Assembly: GCF_005222815.1 (NCBI RefSeq)
Contig: NZ_STGB01000001.1
Coordinates: 1,364,001 to 1,428,000, forward strand
DNA length: 64,000 nucleotides
Origin: Roseomonas sp. AR75
GTDB lineage: Bacteria; Pseudomonadota; Alphaproteobacteria; Acetobacterales; Acetobacteraceae
Direction: 5' to 3'
A model generated the notes under the pieces. That model was not told the origin of the DNA, searched no databases, and worked only from the letters and a program-made list of their open reading frames with translations. This document shows positions 7,514 to 15,705 of this stretch, piece after piece (position 1 is the first letter of the stretch; each line of letters begins with the position of its first letter). The translations under genes were made by a program, and so were the position numbers.

Positions 7514-8240
7514 GGCGGCGCCACCAGATGCCGGTCTCGTTCCGTCCCAGCGGCGCACGATCCAGCCATGGATACATGCCCCACAGCGCGTCCACGCCGC
7601 GCGAATAGGTGGCGTAGGTGTGATGCACCGCGCCGTCCTGCAGCGCGAAGGCGCTCATTCCCGGACGGTCCCGCAGATAGGTCGCGGTATCGGTGCCGGA
7701 GCTTGCCGCCATTGCGGCGGCGGGGCCACCTGCACCCTGGAAAGGCGGCTCGCGGCGGTAGTTGTACTCGATGCCATCGCGCTGCTCGGCCGCGCTGAAC
7801 CAGACGCTGAAGTCGGCATTGAAGTCGCTGCCGCCGGAGGATGCCCAGGGGAAGCTCCAGCCCATCCGCCGCGCATAGGCCTGCAGCCTCGGCAGTGGCG
7901 CGCGCGAGACCGCCCAGAACATCACGTCATGATGCGGCAGGTGACGGGCGAAACCGTTGAACCCCTCCGCGATCATCGTGCAGGAGGGGCAGCCCGCCTC
8001 GTAGTCCGGCCCGAACATGAAGTGATAGACCAGAAGCTGCGAACGCCCGCGGAACAGGTCCTTCAGCGTCGCCGCGCCGTCGGCGGTGTCGAAGCGGTAG
8101 GGCTTGTCGATGCGCACCCAGGGCAGCGCCTGGCGCTGCACGGCCAGCGCATCGCCTTGCCGCGTCAGCGCCTTCTCCGCCTCCAGCAGGCCGATGCGGG
8201 CGGCGAGCCAATCCTCCCGGGTTCCGGTGGCATGGGTCAT
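7491..8240 (-). CDS. DUF899 thioredoxin-like family protein
   Basis: A 249-residue protein of the DUF899 family, a thioredoxin-like fold. Family hallmarks are WVRIDKPYRFDT, LKDLFRGRSQLLVYHFMFGPDYEAGCPSCTM (a CxxC centre) and GFNGFARHLPHHDVMFWAVSRAPL, then SSGGSDFNADFSVWF and a C-terminal YSRGVDALWGMYPWLD. The CPSC pair occupies the redox position of thioredoxins, so a disulfide or peroxide-related role is plausible but unproven. It is translationally coupled to the small membrane protein at 7262-7513. Confidence 0.88.
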   Translation of the reverse strand: MTHATGTREDWLAARIGLLEAEKALTRQGDALAVQRQALPWVRIDKPYRFDTADGAATLKDLFRGRSQLLVYHFMFGPDYEAGCPSCTMIAEGFNGFARHLPHHDVMFWAVSRAPLPRLQAYARRMGWSFPWASSGGSDFNADFSVWFSAAEQRDGIEYNYRREPPFQGAGGPAAAMAASSGTDTATYLRDRPGMSAFALQDGAVHHTYATYSRGVDALWGMYPWLDRAPLGRNETGIWWRRHDEYDAA

Positions 8241-8332
8241 GGTGGTGTCTCCGTTTGCGGCGTCGTGCCGTGCGCTAGAGTGGGGAGGCCGGCGCCGGGA
8301 CGGGGAGTGACAAGCGTGGCGCGATTGCTGCC

Positions 8333-9553
8333 GTGGACTCGCTGATCACCGCCGCCGCGCGTGCGCTCGCCGCCGGCGATCCCATCGGCGCGCTGAACCG
8401 CGTTGCGCTGCGCGAGGATGCGCCGGCGCTGGCCCTGCGCGGCATCGCGATGGCGCAGCTCGGGGACCTGCCGCGCGCGAAGCATCTGGTGCGCCGCGCC
8501 GCCCGCGCCTTCGGTCCGCGCGAGGCCGTCGCCCGCGCGCGCTGCGTCGTCGCGGAAGCCGAGATCGCGCTGGCCGCGCGCGAGCTGGCCTTTCCCGCCC
8601 GTGCGCTGGACGCCGCGCGCGCGGTGCTGGACGCGCGCGGCGATGCCGCGAATGCGGCGCATGCCCGGATCCTGGCGGCGCGCCGCCTGCTGCTGCTCGG
8701 CCGGCTCGACGCGGCGGAGAGCACGCTGGATGCGAGCAATGCGTCAGCCCTGCCGCCCGCGCTGCGCGCCGCCCATGCGCTGGCGCGTGCCGGGCTCGCG
8801 ATGCGGCGCCTGCGCGCCGGGCCTGCCCGCGCCGCGCTGCGGGACGCCACGCAGGCCGCGCGACGCGCCGGCATTCCCGCCTTGTCCGCGGAGGTCGAGC
8901 AGGCGGCGCGGCTCCTCAAGGCGCCGGCGGCGCGGCTGCTCACGCGCGGCACGGAGCGCGCGCTCACCCTGGCCGGGGTGGAGGCGCTGCTGGCCTCCCC
9001 TGCCCTCGTCGTGGATGCCGCCCGCAATGCCGCGCGGGCCGAGGGCGTCACCGTGGCGCTTGCGCGCCGGCCGGTGCTGTTCGCGCTGCTGCGCGCGCTG
9101 GCCGAGGCCTGGCCCGCCGACGCGCCGCGCCACGCCCTGATCCGCCACGCCTTCCGCGGCAAGGAGGCGGACGAGTCCCACCGCGCGCGGCTGCGCGTGG
9201 AGATCGCGCGGCTCCGCACCGCGCTGCGTCCCCTCGCCGGCATCCGCGCGACGCGCGACGGCTTCCTGCTGCTGCCGGAGGTGGGGCGCGACGTGGTGGT
9301 GCTCGCGCGGCCGGTGGAGGAGGCGCAGGCCGCGCTGCTGGCGCTGCTTGCCGATGGCGAGGCCTGGTCCAGCTCCGCCCTTGCGCTGGCGCTCGGCGCC
9401 AGCCAGCGCAGCGTGCAGCGCGGGCTGGAGGCGCTGGCGGAGCAGGGCAAGGCCAGCGCCATCGGCAGCGGCCGCGCGCGGCGCTGGATCACGCCGCCGA
9501 TGCCGGGACTCGCGACACGCTTGTTGCTCCCGCCGCTGCTGCCGGGCGACTAG
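8333..9553 (+). CDS. Helical-repeat protein with C-terminal winged-helix domain, putative regulator
   Basis: A 406-residue Ala/Arg-rich protein starting at GTG. Residues 1-200 are helical and TPR-like (repeated LALRGIAMAQLGD- and ARILAARRLLLLGRLD-like pairs). About residues 245-320 resemble a response-regulator/SARP type winged helix (ESHRARLRVEIARLRTAL followed by GIRATRDGFLLLP), and the C-terminus holds a second helix-turn-helix, ALGASQRSVQRGLEALAEQGKA. It precedes the beta-propeller gene by 10 bp and probably regulates or is co-expressed with it. The sequence is extremely GC-rich, which makes frame and composition-based inference less certain. Confidence 0.7.
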   Translation: MDSLITAAARALAAGDPIGALNRVALREDAPALALRGIAMAQLGDLPRAKHLVRRAARAFGPREAVARARCVVAEAEIALAARELAFPARALDAARAVLDARGDAANAAHARILAARRLLLLGRLDAAESTLDASNASALPPALRAAHALARAGLAMRRLRAGPARAALRDATQAARRAGIPALSAEVEQAARLLKAPAARLLTRGTERALTLAGVEALLASPALVVDAARNAARAEGVTVALARRPVLFALLRALAEAWPADAPRHALIRHAFRGKEADESHRARLRVEIARLRTALRPLAGIRATRDGFLLLPEVGRDVVVLARPVEEAQAALLALLADGEAWSSSALALALGASQRSVQRGLEALAEQGKASAIGSGRARRWITPPMPGLATRLLLPPLLPGD

Positions 9554-9563
9554 GGTCGGGGGC

Positions 9564-10202
9564 ATGAGCACATTCGACGCAGACATCATCCGGGACTACG
9601 GTCCCTTCCCCGAGGTCGAGCAGGTCGCCGGCGTCACCTTCGACGGCCACCACGTCTGGTTCGCCGCCGGCGAGACGCTGAACGCGCTGGACCCCGAGAG
9701 CGGGCAGGTGGCGCGCAGCATCGCCGTGCCCGCCCATGCCGGCACCGCCTTCGACGGGCGGCACCTGTTCCAGATCGGCGAGGACCGCATCCGGAAGATC
9801 GACCCCGCCACCGGCGAGGTCCTCGCGACCATTCCCGCGCCGGCAGGCGGCGGCGATTCGGGCATGGCCTGGGCGGAGGGCTCGCTCTGGGTCGGCGATT
9901 ATCGCGGCCGCCGCATCCACCAGGTGGACCCCGAGACCGGCACCATCCTGCGCAGCATCGCCTCCGACCGCATGGTCACCGGCGTGACCTGGGTGGAGGG
10001 CGCGCTGTGGCATGGCACCTGGGAAGGCGAGGAGAGTGAGCTGCGCCGCATCGACCCGGAGAGCGGCGCCGTGCAGGAGCGCATCGTCATGCCGGAAGGC
10101 ACCGGCATTTCCGGCCTGGAAAGCGACGGCGCGGAGCGCTTCTTCTGCGGCGGCGGGCGCAGCGGGAAGGTGCGTGCGGTGCGGCGGCCGCGGAGGGGGT
10201 GA
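9564..10202 (+). CDS. Beta-propeller protein (YncE / PQQ-like repeat)
   Basis: A 212-residue protein built of repeated blades of the form LDPESGQVARSI, IDPATGEVLATIPAP, VDPETGTILRSI and IDPESGAVQERI, each followed by Trp-rich strands such as GMAWAEGSLWVGD and GVTWVEGALWHGT. This is the YncE/glutaminyl-cyclotransferase-like propeller pattern. No signal peptide is visible, so it is probably cytoplasmic. It lies 10 bp behind the putative regulator at 8333. Its catalytic or binding role cannot be told from sequence. Confidence 0.75.
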   Translation: MSTFDADIIRDYGPFPEVEQVAGVTFDGHHVWFAAGETLNALDPESGQVARSIAVPAHAGTAFDGRHLFQIGEDRIRKIDPATGEVLATIPAPAGGGDSGMAWAEGSLWVGDYRGRRIHQVDPETGTILRSIASDRMVTGVTWVEGALWHGTWEGEESELRRIDPESGAVQERIVMPEGTGISGLESDGAERFFCGGGRSGKVRAVRRPRRG

Positions 10203-10230
10203 GGCGCGGGCCTGCCTTGCCGCCGAGGGT

Positions 10231-10262
10231 CAAAGCGACTAGTTATCGGACTAGTCACTTTG
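10231..10262 (+). promoter_or_regulatory. 32-bp inverted repeat, putative toxin-antitoxin operator
   Basis: Arms CAAAGCGACTAGT (10231-10243) and ACTAGTCACTTTG (10250-10262) pair at 12 of 13 positions around a 6-base TATCGG centre. The repeat ends 12 bp before the antitoxin ATG. Phd/YefM antitoxins autoregulate by binding such palindromes; the assignment is by position and symmetry. It stands out because it is AT-richer than its surroundings. Confidence 0.7.
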
Positions 10263-10274
10263 CGGGATCTGACC

Positions 10275-10532
10275 ATGCCGAGCTGGCCCGTGCAGGACGC
10301 CAAGGCGCGCTTCTCCGAACTGCTTGACACCTGCCTTGCCGATGGCCCGCAGGTGGTGACGCGTCGCGGTGCCGAGACGGCGGTGCTGGTGCCCATGGCG
10401 GAATGGCGCCGGCTGCAACAGGCCGCGCGGCCGGGCCTGAAGGCCCTTCTTCTCGGCCCCGGCCCGCGCGGCCCGCTGCCGCTGCCGACACGCGGCCGCG
10501 CGCAGCGCCGCACGCCGCCCGATCTCGGCTGA
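10275..10532 (+). CDS. Phd/YefM-family antitoxin
   Basis: An 85-residue antitoxin. The N-terminal DNA-binding fold is clear: MPSWPVQDAKARFSELLDTC, GPQVVTRRGAETAVLVPMAEWRRL. The C-terminal 30 residues are Pro/Arg/Gly-rich and presumably disordered until they bind the toxin. The ATG at 10275 is preferred to a TTG at 10260 because it gives the usual Phd N-terminus. An inverted repeat immediately upstream is the likely autoregulatory operator. The toxin gene follows after 8 bp. Confidence 0.88.
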   Translation: MPSWPVQDAKARFSELLDTCLADGPQVVTRRGAETAVLVPMAEWRRLQQAARPGLKALLLGPGPRGPLPLPTRGRAQRRTPPDLG

Positions 10533-10540
10533 GCGACAGG

Positions 10541-10951
10541 GTGTATCTGCTCGACACCAACGTCGTCTCGGAACTGCGCAAGCCGCGCCCGCATGGCGCG
10601 GTGCTGGCCTGGATCGAAGGCGTTCCAGAGACGGATCTGCACCTCTCCGCCGTCACGATCGGGGAGATCCAGGCCGGCATCGAGATCACGCGGGCGCAGG
10701 ACGCGGCAAAGGCGGCGGAGATCGAGGCCTGGCTCGATCAGGTGGCCACCGGCCTCAACGTCCTGGCCCTGGATGCCGAGACGTTCCGAATCTGGGCGCG
10801 CCTCATGCACGGAAAGACCGCGGCCCTGATCGAGGACGCGCTGATCGCGGCGACTGGGTTGCGGCACGGGCTAACGGTCGTGACGCGGAACACGAAGGAT
10901 TTCGTCCGGTTTGACGTGCGGGTCCTGAACCCCTTCAAGCCAGCAGCGTAA
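10541..10951 (+). CDS. PIN-domain toxin (VapC family)
   Basis: A 136-residue PIN-domain ribonuclease. The four acidic residues that bind Mg2+ are visible: Asp in YLLDTNVVSELRKP, Glu in SAVTIGEIQAG, Asp in ALIEDALIAATG, and Asp in VVTRNTKDF. A GTG at 10541 is taken as start because it places LLDTN at the usual position; no clear ribosome-binding site is seen, and coupling to the antitoxin 8 bp upstream is likely. It pairs with a Phd-type antitoxin, a common mixed combination. VapC toxins cleave tRNA or rRNA; the target here is unknown. Confidence 0.88.
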   Translation: MYLLDTNVVSELRKPRPHGAVLAWIEGVPETDLHLSAVTIGEIQAGIEITRAQDAAKAAEIEAWLDQVATGLNVLALDAETFRIWARLMHGKTAALIEDALIAATGLRHGLTVVTRNTKDFVRFDVRVLNPFKPAA

Positions 10952-10957
10952 TCGCCC

Positions 10958-12541
10958 TCATTCCCACTCGATCGTCCCCGGCGGCTTGCTCGTGATGTCG
11001 TAGGTCACGCGGTTGATCCCGCGCACCTCGTTCACGATGCGGTTCGCCACGCGCGACAGGAACTCCATGCTGAACGGATAGACATCCGCCGTCATGCCGT
11101 CCGTGCTCGTCACCGCGCGCAGCGCGCAGGCCTGGTCGTAAGTGCGGCCGTCGCCCATCACGCCCACCGTGCGCACCGGCAGCAGCACCGCGAAGGCCTG
11201 CCAGATCGCGTCGTACAGCCCGGCCGTGCGGATCTCCTCCAGGTAGATGCTGTCCACCCTGCGCAGCAGGTCGGCCGTGTCGCGCGTGACCTCGCCGGGG
11301 ATGCGGATGGCCAGGCCCGGCCCCGGGAAGGGATGGCGGCCGACGATGGCCTCGGGGATCGCAAGCTCCCGGCCCAGCGCGCGCACCTCGTCCTTGAACA
11401 GCTCGCGCAGCGGCTCCACCAGCGTCATGCGCATGCCCTCGGGCAGGCCGCCGACATTGTGGTGCGACTTGATGGTCACGCTCGGCCCGCCGGTGGCCGA
11501 AACGCTCTCGATCACGTCGGGATACAGCGTGCCCTGCGCCAGGAAGTCAGCGCCGCCGAGCTTGTTCTGCTCCTCCTCGAACACCTCGATGAACAGCCGC
11601 CCGATGATTTTTCTCTTCTGCTCGGGGTCCGTCACGCCGGAGAGCTGGCCGAGGAACAGGTCGGACGCGTCGCGGTGGATCAGACGGATGTTGAAGCGGT
11701 CGCGGAAGGTGGCGACGACCTGCTCGCTCTCGCCCGACCGCATCAGCCCGTGATCGACATAGATGCAGGTGAGCTGATCGCCGATCGCCTCATGGATCAG
11801 CACCGCGGCGACGGAGGAATCGACGCCGCCGGAAAGCCCGCACACCACGCGGCCGCCGCCGACCTGCGCGCGGATTTTCTGGACCATCTCCGCGCGGAAG
11901 GCGCCCATCGTCCAGTCGCCGGTGCAGCCGCAGACGAGATGCGTGAAGTTCTTCAGAAGCTGCGCGCCATGCGGCGTGTGGACCACCTCCGGATGGAACA
12001 TCGTGCCGTAGTAGTGGCGCGCATCATCGGCGATCAGCGCGAAGGGCGCGCCCTCGCTGCTGGCGACCACGCGGAAGCCCGGCGGCAATTGCGTGATGCG
12101 ATCGCCATGGCTCATCCACACCTGCTCGCGCGCGCCCTTCGCCCAGACGCCCTGGGTGATGGCGCAGTCGCCGGTCACGTCGATGAAGGCGCGGCCGAAT
12201 TCCCGCGCATGCCCGCCCTCCACCGTGCCGCCGAGCTGATGCGCCAGGGTCTGCTGCCCGTAGCAGATGCCGAGGACCGGCAGGCCGGAGGCGAAGACAT
12301 ACTCCGGCGCGCGGGGGCTCTCCCCCTCCGTCACGGAAGCCGGGCCGCCCGACAGGATGATGCCCTTCGGCGCGAAGGCGCGGATGCGCGCCTCGGGGGC
12401 GGCGTTGAAGGGCCAGATCTCGCAATACACGCCGGTCTCGCGCAGGCGACGCGCGATCAGCTGCGTCACCTGGCTGCCGAAATCGAGGATCAGGATGCGC
12501 TCGTGGCGCTGGGCGGGTGCGGAGTCGGCGGGGGGCGTCAT
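10958..12541 (-). CDS. guaA: GMP synthase (glutamine-hydrolysing)
   Basis: A 527-residue enzyme converting XMP to GMP with glutamine and ATP. Both halves are complete: the class I amidotransferase domain ([17 protein letters not shown], nucleophile Cys in [23 protein letters not shown]) and the synthetase domain with the PP-loop [12 protein letters not shown], then [15 protein letters not shown] and the terminal PPGTIEWE. It is the last gene of a run of minus-strand genes (HAD, rsmB, GNAT), but an insertion sequence now lies 53 bp upstream of its start, separating it from the GNAT gene. It functions with guaB, encoded at 21831-23297. Confidence 0.98.
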   Translation of the reverse strand: MTPPADSAPAQRHERILILDFGSQVTQLIARRLRETGVYCEIWPFNAAPEARIRAFAPKGIILSGGPASVTEGESPRAPEYVFASGLPVLGICYGQQTLAHQLGGTVEGGHAREFGRAFIDVTGDCAITQGVWAKGAREQVWMSHGDRITQLPPGFRVVASSEGAPFALIADDARHYYGTMFHPEVVHTPHGAQLLKNFTHLVCGCTGDWTMGAFRAEMVQKIRAQVGGGRVVCGLSGGVDSSVAAVLIHEAIGDQLTCIYVDHGLMRSGESEQVVATFRDRFNIRLIHRDASDLFLGQLSGVTDPEQKRKIIGRLFIEVFEEEQNKLGGADFLAQGTLYPDVIESVSATGGPSVTIKSHHNVGGLPEGMRMTLVEPLRELFKDEVRALGRELAIPEAIVGRHPFPGPGLAIRIPGEVTRDTADLLRRVDSIYLEEIRTAGLYDAIWQAFAVLLPVRTVGVMGDGRTYDQACALRAVTSTDGMTADVYPFSMEFLSRVANRIVNEVRGINRVTYDITSKPPGTIEWE

Positions 12542-12584
12542 GGCGGGCTATGACCACAGCCCCGCCCCGCGGGCAAGCGGGAAG

Positions 12585-12613
12585 CGCCCCTACCCAGGGC
12601 AATCGCCTGAAGG
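12585..12613 (+). repeat. Left IS end: target duplication plus terminal inverted repeat
   Basis: CGCCCCTACC at 12585-12594 is repeated exactly at 13818-13827 and is the 10-bp target duplication. The terminal inverted repeat is CAGGGCAATCGCCTGAAGG (12595-12613), matching the right end at 17 of 19 positions. Confidence 0.9.
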
Positions 12614-13817
12614 CGGTCGGGATTCCTGTCCCCTCTGAAGTCTGGATCATGGGAGGCCTCAGTGTTGGAGGCTCCCCCGATGGCTGTCGTGTCGCTGCTG
12701 GACCACTTCTCGGCGCTGGAGGACCCGCGGCAGCCCGGCAAGGTGCTCTACCCCCTGCCGGAGGTGATGCTGTTGGTGCTGTGCGCGACGCTGGCCGGGG
12801 CGGAGGATTTCGTCGAGGTGCGGCTGTGGGGGCGGGAGAAGCTCGGCTTCCTACGCACCCTGCTGCCGTTCCGGCGCGGCATCCCGTCGCACGACACGTT
12901 GAACGACGTGATCAACGCCCTTGACCCCGACCTGTTCGGTGCCTGCTTCGCCGCCTGGGTCGAGGGGCTGCGCGAGGACGAGCCCGACATCGTCGCCATC
13001 GACGGCAAGTCCTCGCGCCGGTCGCGGCGCGGCGAGGACCACCCGCTGCACGTCGTCAGCGCCTGGGCCACCCGCCAGCGGCTGGTGCTCGGGCAGCGGG
13101 CGGTCGGCGGCAAGTCCAACGAGATCACCGCCATCCCGCTGCTGCTCGAGCGGCTGCACCTGGCCGGCGCGCTGGTCACCATCGACGCCATCGGCTGTCA
13201 GACCAGGATCGCGCAGGCCATCCTCGACCGCGGCGCCGACTATCTCCTCGCCCTGAAGGACAATCAGCCGAGCCTGGCCGGCGAGGTCGCGCTGTTCTTC
13301 AGGACGCCAGAGGCCACGACGGCGCGGGTCTTCGAGACCGTCGACGCCGACCACGGCCGGATCGAAACCCGCCGCCACCATGTCAGCCACGACGTCGCCT
13401 GGCTGACCACCGACCGGCGCTTCCCCGGGGAGCCGCGCTTCCCGGGCCTCAAGGCCATCGCCATGGTCGAGGCCACCGTCGAGCGCCGCGGCACCGTCAC
13501 CACCGCGCGCCGCTACTTCCTCTCCTCCCTGCCCCTCGATCCGCGCACCCTCGCGCGTGCTGTCCGGGCGCATTGGGGCATCGAGAACCGCCTGCACTGG
13601 GTCCTCGACGTCGTCTTCCACGACGACCTGATGCGCCTGCGGACCCTGCACGGCCCAAAAAACATGGCCACCATCAAACACATGGCCATGAACCTCCTGC
13701 GCGGCGCAGCCGGAAAGGACAGCCTGAAGAGCCGCAGGAAGGCCGCAGCCTGGAACCACGACTACCTACGTGCACTGGTCACACGAACAGCACGCTGACC
13801 TTCAAGCGATTCCCCTG
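12595..13817 (+). mobile_element. Complete ISAs1-family insertion sequence, 1223 bp
   Basis: The element is bounded by 19-bp inverted repeats (12595-12613 and 13799-13817), encodes a full-length transposase, and is flanked by a perfect 10-bp direct repeat. ISAs1-family elements usually duplicate 8-10 bp, so all parts agree. The element inserted at the 3' end of the GNAT gene, with the right copy of the duplication retaining its stop codon, and it is oriented opposite to guaA and GNAT. Perfect target duplication suggests a fairly recent insertion. Confidence 0.93.
12680..13798 (+). CDS. ISAs1-family transposase
   Basis: A 372-residue DDE transposase counted from MAVVSLLDHF; an in-frame ATG 18 bp earlier is an alternative. 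The N-terminal H-repeat-associated segment FSALEDPRQPGKVLYPLPE is typical of ISAs1/H-repeat proteins. Catalytic-core segments are IVAIDGKSSRRSRR, VTIDAIGCQ and HWGIENRLHWVLDVVFHDD, which carry the DDE triad. The frame is intact and the stop codon lies directly before the right inverted repeat. Confidence 0.95.
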   Translation: MAVVSLLDHFSALEDPRQPGKVLYPLPEVMLLVLCATLAGAEDFVEVRLWGREKLGFLRTLLPFRRGIPSHDTLNDVINALDPDLFGACFAAWVEGLREDEPDIVAIDGKSSRRSRRGEDHPLHVVSAWATRQRLVLGQRAVGGKSNEITAIPLLLERLHLAGALVTIDAIGCQTRIAQAILDRGADYLLALKDNQPSLAGEVALFFRTPEATTARVFETVDADHGRIETRRHHVSHDVAWLTTDRRFPGEPRFPGLKAIAMVEATVERRGTVTTARRYFLSSLPLDPRTLARAVRAHWGIENRLHWVLDVVFHDDLMRLRTLHGPKNMATIKHMAMNLLRGAAGKDSLKSRRKAAAWNHDYLRALVTRTAR

Positions 13818-13827
13818 CGCCCCTACC
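13799..13827 (+). repeat. Right IS end: terminal inverted repeat plus target duplication
   Basis: CCTTCAAGCGATTCCCCTG (13799-13817) is the complement of the left end with two mismatches, followed by CGCCCCTACC (13818-13827), the second copy of the target duplication. The stop codon of the minus-strand GNAT gene (13823-13825) lies inside this copy. Confidence 0.9.
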
Positions 13828-14401
13828 CCTCCTGCACCGGCGCCGTCGCGCTCAGCAGGACGTCGATCGGGTCCCAGGTCAGCGCGGTCTGCTGCACGGG
13901 CCGGCCGGCGACGCCGATGGTCTCCGTCATCGACGGCCGCCCGCCGAGATGGCGGTAGAACCAGCGGGCATTGTTGTCGGCCAGCACCCAGACCAGGGCG
14001 GAGCGGCAGCCGATGGCGCGCAGATGCGCCGCCATCGCCCGCATCAGCCGTCGCCCCACGCCGCGTTCCCGGAAATCGTCCAGCACGTAGAGCGTCTCCA
14101 CCTCGCCCTCCGCCAGGCCGGCGCGGCGTGCCCGCCCTCCGGAGGCGAAGCCGACGATCGACGCTCCGGGCCCGGCCTGGTCGCCCGGCAGGTCGGCGCC
14201 GCCCGCGGTCGCGACGAACACAACATGACCCTGCCGCCGGTCCAGGATGGCCCGCTGGTAGAAGGCAGCGAGCCGCACCTCCGACAGGCCCGCCAGATAG
14301 GCGTCGTCCAGGATGCCGGCATAGGCGCTGCGCCAGGCAGCGACATGGACGGCGGCGATGCCCGCGGCGTCGTCGGCCCGGGCGCGGCGGACGCAGATCA
14401 T
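13823..14401 (-). CDS. GNAT-family N-acetyltransferase
   Basis: A 192-residue acetyltransferase. The acetyl-CoA binding loop is RERGVGRRLMRAM, preceded by the beta-4 strand VETLYVLDDF and followed by ALVWVLADNNARWFYRHLGG, characteristic of the fold. The start ATG overlaps the rsmB stop codon (ATGA), so the two are translationally coupled. The insertion sequence lands at its very 3' end without changing the protein. The acceptor substrate is unknown; the operon context with a rRNA methyltransferase does not define it. Confidence 0.88.
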   Translation of the reverse strand: MICVRRARADDAAGIAAVHVAAWRSAYAGILDDAYLAGLSEVRLAAFYQRAILDRRQGHVVFVATAGGADLPGDQAGPGASIVGFASGGRARRAGLAEGEVETLYVLDDFRERGVGRRLMRAMAAHLRAIGCRSALVWVLADNNARWFYRHLGGRPSMTETIGVAGRPVQQTALTWDPIDVLLSATAPVQEG

Positions 14402-15705
14402 GGCCGCCGCTCCAGCACCGCCGCGAAGAAGCCGTCGGTCCCGTGGCGGGCGGGAGACAGGGCCAGCATGTCGGCCTCCACCGGGCAGGGCACGCCCGGG
14501 CAAAGCTCCGCCCACAGCGCCGGGATGGGGCGCTTGACGAAATCCTGATGGCGCCCGAGGAAGCGCTCGATCTGCATTTCGTCCTCCTCCGGAAGGAGCG
14601 AGCAGGTAGCGTAGACCAGTCTTCCGCCCGGACGCACCAGCTCTGATGCGTCCTCCAGGATCACGCCCTGTTTGGCGGTGAGCTCGGCCAGATCGGTCGC
14701 CGTGGTGCGCAGCCGCGCATCGGGATTGCGCCGCCAGGTGCCGCTGCCGGTGCAGGGGGCGTCCACCAGCACGCGGTCGAAGCTGCGCCCGCGGCGCTTG
14801 CGCCATTTGTCGCCGGGCTCCAGCAGGTGGCGCTCGGCATTGTTCACCCCCGCCCGGCGCAGGCGGCGCACGGCGCCTTCCAGCCGCGGGGCGGAGACGT
14901 CGCAGGCCACGATATGGCCGCGGTTGCCCATGCTCGCGGCCAGCGCCAGCGTCTTGCCGGCCGCGCCCGCGCAATAATCCGCCACGCGCATGCCGGGCCG
15001 CGCATCGGTCAGCAGGGCGATGATCTGGCTGCCCTCGTCCTGCACCTCGACCAGTCCTTCCTTGAACGCGGCGGTGCCGGTGACCGGCTTGCGCTCCGCG
15101 ACTCGCAGCCCCCAGGGGGAGAGCGGGGTCGGCAGGGCGGCGATCGCCTCCCCCGCCAGCGCCAGCCGCGCGGACTCCCGGCTGGTGCGCAGCAGGTTGG
15201 CGCGCAGGTCGAGCGGCGCCGCCGCCTCCATCCCCGCCGCCTCGGCGGGGAGCGTGTCGCCGAAGCGCGCGCGAAGACCGGGCAACGCCCAGTCCGGCAG
15301 GTTCAGCCGCGTGCCCTCCTCCATCTCCGGATGGACCAGCGGCGTCCCGGCGAGGCGGCGCAGCAGCGCGACCTCCTCGGCCGCCAGCGGCGCCGGCGCG
15401 AAGCGGTCCCCGGTGAAGTGGCCGCCGAGCTTCTGCAGCGTCCAGCCCTCGGCCAGCAGCAGATGCGCCGCCAGCACCAGGCGTGGCGCGGGGCGGACGC
15501 CGAGCCGCGCGAGATGCCAGTCCAGCCGCAGCTTCTGGCGGATCGCGCCCCAGGCGAGGTCGGAGACGGCGCGGCGGTCGCCGCTGCCGATGTAGCGGCG
15601 GGTGCGGAAGAAATCCGTCGCGATGGCGTCCGCGGGCCGGCGGGGCTGCTCCTCCACGGCGGCGAGCAGGTCGATCGCCGCCTGCAGGCGGCCTGCGGGG
15701 GTCAC
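14398..15705 (-). CDS. rsmB: RsmB/NOP-family rRNA cytosine-C5 methyltransferase
   Basis: A 435-residue SAM-dependent methyltransferase. An N-terminal NusB-like RNA-binding domain (ATDFFRTRRYIGSGDRRAVSD) precedes the catalytic domain with the SAM site VADYCAGAAGKTLALA, motif IV VDAPCTGSGTWRRNPD and motif VI YATCSLLPEEDE; the two cysteines are the catalytic pair. The GTG start at 15705 overlaps the HAD gene stop (GTGA) and gives normal length. RsmB methylates C967 of 16S rRNA in E. coli; orthology here is by domain order. It sits in the guaA/guaB neighbourhood as in related Acetobacteraceae (general knowledge). Confidence 0.92.
   Translation of the reverse strand: MTPAGRLQAAIDLLAAVEEQPRRPADAIATDFFRTRRYIGSGDRRAVSDLAWGAIRQKLRLDWHLARLGVRPAPRLVLAAHLLLAEGWTLQKLGGHFTGDRFAPAPLAAEEVALLRRLAGTPLVHPEMEEGTRLNLPDWALPGLRARFGDTLPAEAAGMEAAAPLDLRANLLRTSRESARLALAGEAIAALPTPLSPWGLRVAERKPVTGTAAFKEGLVEVQDEGSQIIALLTDARPGMRVADYCAGAAGKTLALAASMGNRGHIVACDVSAPRLEGAVRRLRRAGVNNAERHLLEPGDKWRKRRGRSFDRVLVDAPCTGSGTWRRNPDARLRTTATDLAELTAKQGVILEDASELVRPGGRLVYATCSLLPEEDEMQIERFLGRHQDFVKRPIPALWAELCPGVPCPVEADMLALSPARHGTDGFFAAVLERRP

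Noticed and set aside
10260..10274. TTG start for the antitoxin at 10260
   Set aside because: It lies inside the operator repeat; the ATG at 10275 gives the usual Phd N-terminus.
12542..12594. Purine riboswitch upstream of guaA
   Set aside because: The 53 bp between guaA and the IS have no room for an aptamer, and no conserved purine-aptamer core is seen beyond the IS.
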